The translations under genes and the position numbers were made by a program. From positions 1 to 26,393 of the forward strand of contig CAWVUB010000019.1 of NCBI GenBank assembly GCA_963933065.1: a DNA stretch of 26,393 nt, in the 5' to 3' direction. The stretch's first letter is position 1. Each line of letters opens with the position of its first letter. The stretch comes from UBA9410 sp963933065 (lineage in GTDB: Bacteria; Actinomycetota; Acidimicrobiia; Acidimicrobiales; MedAcidi-G1). The notes below the pieces were generated by a model, which saw only the letters and a list, made by a program, of their open reading frames with translations, did no database searches and was not told the DNA's origin. This document shows, in pieces, positions 22,136 through 26,393 of this stretch.

Positions 22136-22987
22136 TCACGCAATCCCATAAAGGCCCAATGCCTCAACCTCTGCTTCAGCCATTCGATAACCCTCATCGA
22201 CCGACGGGAACGCCCCGGACCGCACATCCGAAGCAAACGCCGACATCGCATCGACACCCGCTGTGTGGAGATCGGCATACCGGCGCACAAACTTCGGAAC
22301 CACTCGGTGCTCAAGGCCCAGTACGTCATGGAACACCAGCACTTGGCCATCACAACTAGGGCCAGCGCCGATACCGATAGTTGGTACCTCTGTCGCCTCA
22401 GTAACCATCGCAGCCACTAGCGACGGCACACCCTCTAGCACGATGGCGAAACATCCAGCACAAACAAGTGCCTTTGCGGCATCGACTAGGTCAAGAGCCG
22501 CCTCTACATTTTTTCCCTGTACTTTGAATCCACCCATGGCGTTTACCGACTGGGGAGTAAGACCTAAATGGCCCATAACAGGGATCTCAGCAGCCACCAG
22601 TGCCTCAACCATAGGCAACCGAGGTCGACCTCCCTCAAGCTTCACGGCCTGGGCACCAGCCCGTACCAGCGAGGCTGCATTGTTCAAGGTGTCTTGAGTA
22701 GACAAGTGATAACTCATCCAAGGCATGTCAGCCACGACGAGGGCCGAAGGGCGAACTCGGGCCACAGCGGCAGTGTGGTGGGCAATGTCATCCACTGTCA
22801 CCTGCAGAGTGTCCTCGTACCCCAACACGACCATGGCCACCGAGTCCCCTACAAGAATTATGTCAACACCCGCCTGATCGACCATGCGGGCACCGGGTGC
22901 GTCGTAAGCCGTGAGCATCACAAGCGGATTATCCCCACGAGCCACCTTGCGGTTCCGAATATCGGGCACCGTGCATCTACTGGCCAT
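22136..22987 (-). CDS. panB: 3-methyl-2-oxobutanoate hydroxymethyltransferase
   Basis: The ATG at 22987 has GAGGAGG 6 bases upstream; the frame stays open to 23164, but that part overlaps the neighbour and has no PanB similarity. The 283-residue product transfers a hydroxymethyl group from methylene-tetrahydrofolate to 3-methyl-2-oxobutanoate, the first step of pantothenate synthesis. Family segments are LVMLTAYDAPGARMVD, DIILVGDSVAMVVLGYEDT (metal-binding Asp in GDS), VKLEGG, VMGHLGLTPQSVNAMGGFKVQG, and GIGAGPSCDGQVLVFHDVLG. No panC or panD is next to it. A 128-bp leader with several small hairpins precedes it. Confidence 0.96.
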   Translation of the reverse strand: MASRCTVPDIRNRKVARGDNPLVMLTAYDAPGARMVDQAGVDIILVGDSVAMVVLGYEDTLQVTVDDIAHHTAAVARVRPSALVVADMPWMSYHLSTQDTLNNAASLVRAGAQAVKLEGGRPRLPMVEALVAAEIPVMGHLGLTPQSVNAMGGFKVQGKNVEAALDLVDAAKALVCAGCFAIVLEGVPSLVAAMVTEATEVPTIGIGAGPSCDGQVLVFHDVLGLEHRVVPKFVRRYADLHTAGVDAMSAFASDVRSGAFPSVDEGYRMAEAEVEALGLYGIA

Positions 22988-23073
22988 AACTGGCCTCCTC
23001 TCCCGTCTAGCGCACATCGGCTGCCAGCGTTCACTGGAAGGATACCAAGGTCCCTTTGGCCTGAGATAAGCAG

Positions 23074-23093
23074 GTGATGGGCTTTCGCCCCAC
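23074..23093 (-). promoter_or_regulatory. GAAA-capped hairpin in the panB leader
   Basis: On the panB strand, GTGGGGC-GAAA-GCCC-AT-CAC folds into 7 pairs with a two-base bulge and a GNRA-type GAAA loop. It lies 22 bases after the DUF5318 stop and about 90 before panB. Weaker stems follow: CCAA...TTGG near 23045-23060 and CCAG...CTGG near 23020-23035. There is no T-tract after it, so a simple terminator is unlikely. It could be an RNA control element or chance. Confidence 0.3.
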
Positions 23094-23115
23094 ACCACTT
23101 CTGACGAAGAGGGTG

Positions 23116-23529
23116 TTAACCCCGTCCCAGAGACGTCACACGAACCAAGTGGTTCCACCCACAAGCCGCACAGACCTCCACCACATACCCAGCAAGACCA
23201 GCCCTCCGGGCATTAAGACGTGCTAGCTCACCTGGTGTGGAGATACATCGTCCGTGAGCGGGCAGGCGGGGCCCAAATACATAGGTCACGTGGGACACCT
23301 CGTAATCCTCACAGACTGGACAGGTCTCCGATGTCGGGGTCCCGCACTGCACAGCATTACGCCGGAGCATTGGTTGGGCATCACACAGCACTTCTCGCCC
23401 CACAGAACCACGACGCCAATCATCGAGCGTGGCCTGACGGGCTAGTCGATAGTCAACATCAGCTGGACGCTGGGTGGGTAGCAGACCTTCTCTGAGCTCC
23501 CGGAACTCGCCGAATCCCAGATTTGTCAT
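23116..23529 (-). CDS. DUF5318-family protein
   Basis: The 137-residue protein matches the actinobacterial DUF5318 family (the mycobacterial homologue is Rv0049, also near rpsF and ssb). It has VDYRLARQATLDDWRRGSVGREVLCDAQP, then a pair of cysteine motifs, CPVC (about 70-73) and CAAC (about 117-120), and ends WNHLVRVTSLG. The two CxxC pairs look like a zinc ribbon. The function is unknown. The conserved position near replication and ribosome genes, together with the next gene for the CCA-adding enzyme, supports an oriC-proximal setting. Confidence 0.88.
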   Translation of the reverse strand: MTNLGFGEFRELREGLLPTQRPADVDYRLARQATLDDWRRGSVGREVLCDAQPMLRRNAVQCGTPTSETCPVCEDYEVSHVTYVFGPRLPAHGRCISTPGELARLNARRAGLAGYVVEVCAACGWNHLVRVTSLGRG

Positions 23530-23577
23530 ACCGACACAATAGGCGAACTGCCTGGAATGCCTCAGCTAACTAAATCA

Positions 23578-24879
23578 TTAACCATCCACTGCACCCCACC
23601 ACTCCACTAGCTGTCTCCGGACCTCATCGTCATCTAGGTTCCCCTCACGAAGTCGAAGTTCGCTCAACCAGTTCATGACCTCACCCACGACAGGCCCTGC
23701 TGTGAGGCCCAACAACCGCATCACCGTGGCCCCGTCCAAAGCCGGTCCAAGGTCATCAAGTTCACCTGTGGCACGAAGCCGGGAGACAGCACTGCCTACC
23801 TCTATTCCATCAGGATCGACTCCCACCGCTTTTGCGAAGGCCAGCACTTCGTCAAAATACTTTCCAGAACGTGCAGCTATTCGACGCAGCCCCTCATCAA
23901 ACGATGGACCACTTGCATCGACCCCTGCTTTTCCTGTCATGCCAGTTAGAAGTCCGACCCCATCGAGCAAGGTTCCAATACGTCGGACATCTCGGCCAGA
24001 CAATCTAAGAGTCGACTGCCAGGACCCAAGGGTGTCGCCACCACCGGCACCGTAGGCAAGAACCCCCAGACGCAGAACTGGGTCTGGAGCCGCACCAGCT
24101 ACCTGTTCATTAAGCGCTTTACAGGTAGATGCTTGAAGGGCTGCAACCTCGGGCAGAACAAGTGTGAGCAGGCGCATGTTGTCCAGCAGAGCAAACCCCG
24201 CAGTCGGATCCTTGACCTCCAGCAGGCGAAACAGTTCATCACGGATCCGCTCCCTCGAGACGATTCCTATCCGATCTGCTAATAAAATCGCAGCCTCCAC
24301 CAGCCCATCAACTGCCGTCAATCCGTACCGTGACAGGAAGCGTGCAGCCCGCAACATGCGAAGTGGGTCATCTGAGAAGGACTCAGCCGGATCAAGAGGT
24401 GTCCTTAGGGTCCGGTTGGCGAGATCGGTCCGACCATCAAACGGGTCGTGCAACATGCCGTCGGCTACATCGACAGCTATGGCGTTGATCGTAAAGTCGC
24501 GGCGAGCCAAGTCTTCAATGAGATCCGAGGAGAACCTAACCACCGGCTTTCGTGACTCGTCTACGTAGGCCTCAGAACGGTGAGTGGTCACCTCCATATT
24601 GACGTTTCCGATCCGCAAGCCAATGGTTCCGAACCTCTCACCCTGCAACCACACGGCGTCCGCAACTCCTGCCACCAACGCACGAATGCGGTCGGGCATG
24701 GCGTCAGTCGTCAGATCGTAATCAGGTGTCTGATCATCGCCGAGTAGCCGATCACGCACTACACCGCCAACCAAGTACAGGCAGTGGCCTTCAGCGTGTA
24801 GCGGAGCAGCTACCGGCGCTACAGCACTACGGAGATCGTCAAACATGCCATCGACCACCGGCAAGAGTTCCCCATCCAT
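23578..24879 (-). CDS. cca: CCA tRNA nucleotidyltransferase
   Basis: The 433-residue protein is a class II CCA-adding enzyme or close relative that builds or repairs the tRNA 3' CCA end. The head has YLVGGVVRDRLLG and the metal-binding DYD (53-55), followed by ERFGTIGLRI, EVTTHRSEAY and RRDFTINAIA. The neck region DPFDGRTDLANRTLRTPLDPAESFSDDPLRMLRAARF follows. Many actinobacteria carry one such enzyme near the origin next to mviN. The tRNA in this window already encodes CCA, so the role here may be mostly repair. A GGAGAG site overlaps the end of the upstream gene, which is only 3 bases away. Confidence 0.95.
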   Translation of the reverse strand: MDGELLPVVDGMFDDLRSAVAPVAAPLHAEGHCLYLVGGVVRDRLLGDDQTPDYDLTTDAMPDRIRALVAGVADAVWLQGERFGTIGLRIGNVNMEVTTHRSEAYVDESRKPVVRFSSDLIEDLARRDFTINAIAVDVADGMLHDPFDGRTDLANRTLRTPLDPAESFSDDPLRMLRAARFLSRYGLTAVDGLVEAAILLADRIGIVSRERIRDELFRLLEVKDPTAGFALLDNMRLLTLVLPEVAALQASTCKALNEQVAGAAPDPVLRLGVLAYGAGGGDTLGSWQSTLRLSGRDVRRIGTLLDGVGLLTGMTGKAGVDASGPSFDEGLRRIAARSGKYFDEVLAFAKAVGVDPDGIEVGSAVSRLRATGELDDLGPALDGATVMRLLGLTAGPVVGEVMNWLSELRLREGNLDDDEVRRQLVEWWGAVDG

Positions 24880-24882
24880 CAG

Positions 24883-25908
24883 TCAACTCTCCAGATTGTG
24901 GCAACTAATCAACTGGGTAACTAGTGCATCAACTTCGTCAGCCACTCCTCCCGGACCACAGCCGGTTGTCACCTCTGGCCGATAGTCAACACCAAGGATG
25001 GCCGCAACAGTCGCTCCCACCGAATTGGCTAGCGCCGTTAAGTCATAGCCACCCTCAAGGAAAAGGACTACCCGCCCAGTGGGGACCAGCCCTACCAAAC
25101 TAACAATTAGGTCGGCATAGTCGGTTGAGGTTAGGCCAAGGTCGGTCAATGGATCAGACCGGTGGGCGTCAAACCCGGCTGAGACCAGAAGCCAGTCAGG
25201 TCTAAACCGCTCAATGGCAGGTACCACAACCGAATTAAGCACATGTCGGTAATCATCACCCGCTGCTCCTGGGGGAAGTGGCACATTGATAGTGGTACCC
25301 ATCCCTGGACCGGAACCCATCTCGTCGATTGCCCCAGTACCTGGGTACAAGGGCCACTGATGGCATGAAATGAAGAGCACTTCATCTTCGTTATAGAAAA
25401 TTTCTTGAGTGCCATTTCCATGGTGGGCATCTACGTCGACGATCACCACCCGCTTACCGCTGCCAACCAGTGATCTAGCCGTTACAGCCAAATTGTTAAG
25501 CAAACAAAATCCCATAGATCGATTAGGTGTGGCGTGGTGGCCCGGAGGACGTACAGCACAAAATGCGATGTCAGCTTCACCGGCGCAGAGCCCTTCGATG
25601 GCTGCCAAACCAGCACCCGCAGCCAGACGAGCGGCTGTCCAGGACTGCGGACCCATGACCGTGTCGGGATCACACCGACCTCCACCCGCAGCATCAATCA
25701 AGGACAACCGCTCCAAATGTTCTGTCGGGTGGACGGTCAGCAAATCTGATTTTCCTGCCAGCTGAGGCGTTCGGCGCACCAACGCATCATCAACTCCGGC
25801 AGCCTCCAGTCCATCCCAGACGGCGGTGAGGCGAGCTGGTTGATCTGGATGCCGTGATCCCACCCTGTGTTCCAAGAACCGTTCATCGGTCACGAGCAAG
25901 AGAGACAT
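24883..25908 (-). CDS. Class II histone-deacetylase-like amidohydrolase
   Basis: I use the ATG at 25908 (341 residues, MSLLLVTDERFLEH); a TTG at 25929 would extend it by seven residues. The deacetylase-fold motifs are RPPGHHATPNRSMGFCLLNN (two His at 124-125), VDVDAHHGNGTQEIFY (metal ligands near Asp160 and His162), SAGFDAHRSDPL (Asp247) and LEGGYDLTAL (Tyr288). Such bacterial proteins are zinc amidohydrolases acting on acetylated lysines, polyamines or acetoin-pathway enzymes (AcuC-like). The substrate cannot be assigned. Its 3' end is 3 bases from the CCA enzyme start, so the pair is co-transcribed. The start is divergent from the gene at 25947. Confidence 0.93.
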   Translation of the reverse strand: MSLLLVTDERFLEHRVGSRHPDQPARLTAVWDGLEAAGVDDALVRRTPQLAGKSDLLTVHPTEHLERLSLIDAAGGGRCDPDTVMGPQSWTAARLAAGAGLAAIEGLCAGEADIAFCAVRPPGHHATPNRSMGFCLLNNLAVTARSLVGSGKRVVIVDVDAHHGNGTQEIFYNEDEVLFISCHQWPLYPGTGAIDEMGSGPGMGTTINVPLPPGAAGDDYRHVLNSVVVPAIERFRPDWLLVSAGFDAHRSDPLTDLGLTSTDYADLIVSLVGLVPTGRVVLFLEGGYDLTALANSVGATVAAILGVDYRPEVTTGCGPGGVADEVDALVTQLISCHNLES

Positions 25909-25946
25909 CCATTGAGCGTAACCCCCCAACCCCGGACGGTTCCGGT

Positions 25947-26393
25947 GTGTCGGGTGAGCCGTACCCTGTCAGCATCAACATCCAAATTGAACAAGACTCC
26001 GTTAAAGGACCTTCTTCAAAGAACCGCGGCGCTAATCGGTCGGGCAGTCCTTTAGATTCTGGGGTCACAGAAGTTGAACGGTTCGTAACCGGCTCCGGGA
26101 CCACGCTGCGACTTAGCCCATGGCGGGGAAATCCCCGGATAGTTCAAGTCGTAGCTACGAGTGGACCGGGAGCCAAGTCCGATGACGTGGCTCAGGTACT
26201 CGAACACCTCACTAACCGTGACGTTCAGACTGTCGTTACCACGGCCCTTGGATCAGCCGACCAGCAGCCGTTCCTGGCGTGTTCCTTTACTCCCCACGAA
26301 CATCTCGTTCTCCTCCACCGTTTAATCAACCAGACGGATCCCAACCCTAAGAAGCACGGGGTCCGCCATTACTTCGCGCAGAGATCCAAACTC
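25947..26393 (+). CDS. Probable acetyltransferase (GNAT-like), partial
   Basis: The frame is open from a GTG at 25947 to the last base, 149 codons without a stop, and runs on outside the window. It starts MSGEPYPVSINIQ and continues with a low-complexity stretch, then VERFVTGSGTTLRLSPWRGNP, TTALGSADQQPFLACSFTPHE and HLVLLHRLINQTD. The pattern 'TALGSADQQPFLACSFTPHEHLVLL' suits the N-terminal half of a GNAT acetyltransferase, and a GNAT gene is often found at this place in related genomes, but the decisive acetyl-CoA loop lies outside. The start is not certain; no ribosome binding site is visible. It is divergent from the HDAC-like gene by 38 bp. Confidence 0.55.
   Translation, partial: MSGEPYPVSINIQIEQDSVKGPSSKNRGANRSGSPLDSGVTEVERFVTGSGTTLRLSPWRGNPRIVQVVATSGPGAKSDDVAQVLEHLTNRDVQTVVTTALGSADQQPFLACSFTPHEHLVLLHRLINQTDPNPKKHGVRHYFAQRSKL

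Noticed and set aside
22988..23164. N-terminal extension of the panB frame to 23164.
   Set aside because: It overlaps the DUF5318 gene and lacks PanB similarity; a strong GAGGAGG precedes the ATG at 22987.

Overview
The window looks like a chromosomal segment of an actinobacterium, probably an Acidimicrobiia-type lineage of moderate GC. Three things point there. The rpsF-ssb-rpsR-rplI-dnaB block sits next to a DUF5318 gene, an arrangement also known near the origin of mycobacteria. Two luciferase-like (F420-type) oxidoreductases are present. Most ribosome binding sites are purine-rich, with several GTG starts. The placement is inferred from gene content; no rRNA or marker tree is available here.

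Left part (1-6769): a catabolic cluster. On the minus strand lie a FAD-dependent oxidoreductase cut by the window edge, a luciferase-like monooxygenase, a VOC/glyoxalase-fold protein, a thiolase, a short-chain dehydrogenase that lacks the usual catalytic tyrosine, and an AT-rich TetR regulator. A second luciferase-like gene diverges from the regulator. Two palindromes sharing AAACG-NN-CGTTT lie ahead of the oxidoreductase and ahead of the thiolase, the latter overlapping a plausible -35 box. They suggest one regulon, probably acyl-CoA linked.

Middle part (6960-17091), all on the plus strand: a tRNA-Gly(CCC); a proline-racemase-family gene translationally coupled to an ornithine-cyclodeaminase-family gene and followed by an MFS carrier (probable proline or hydroxyproline metabolism); a short interval that may hold a decayed coding remnant; an acyl-CoA dehydrogenase; and two giant transport genes. 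The first fuses an MFS carrier to a LivF-type ABC ATPase. The second fuses LivH, LivM and LivG. Together they supply all four membrane and ATPase parts of a branched-chain-amino-acid-type ABC transporter in two polypeptides, with an extra MFS domain and no substrate-binding protein in view. This is the most unusual feature of the window.

Right part (17092-26393), almost all on the minus strand: an MscS channel, a small membrane protein overlapping the end of dnaB, the replication/ribosome block dnaB-rplI-rpsR-ssb-rpsF (S18 carries a long Pro/acidic tail; the rpsF leader is hairpin-rich), panB with a structured leader, a DUF5318 zinc-ribbon-like protein, the CCA-adding enzyme, and a class II HDAC-like amidohydrolase. 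A divergent gene, cut by the window end, may be a GNAT acetyltransferase. I saw no insertion sequence, integrase or CRISPR array.
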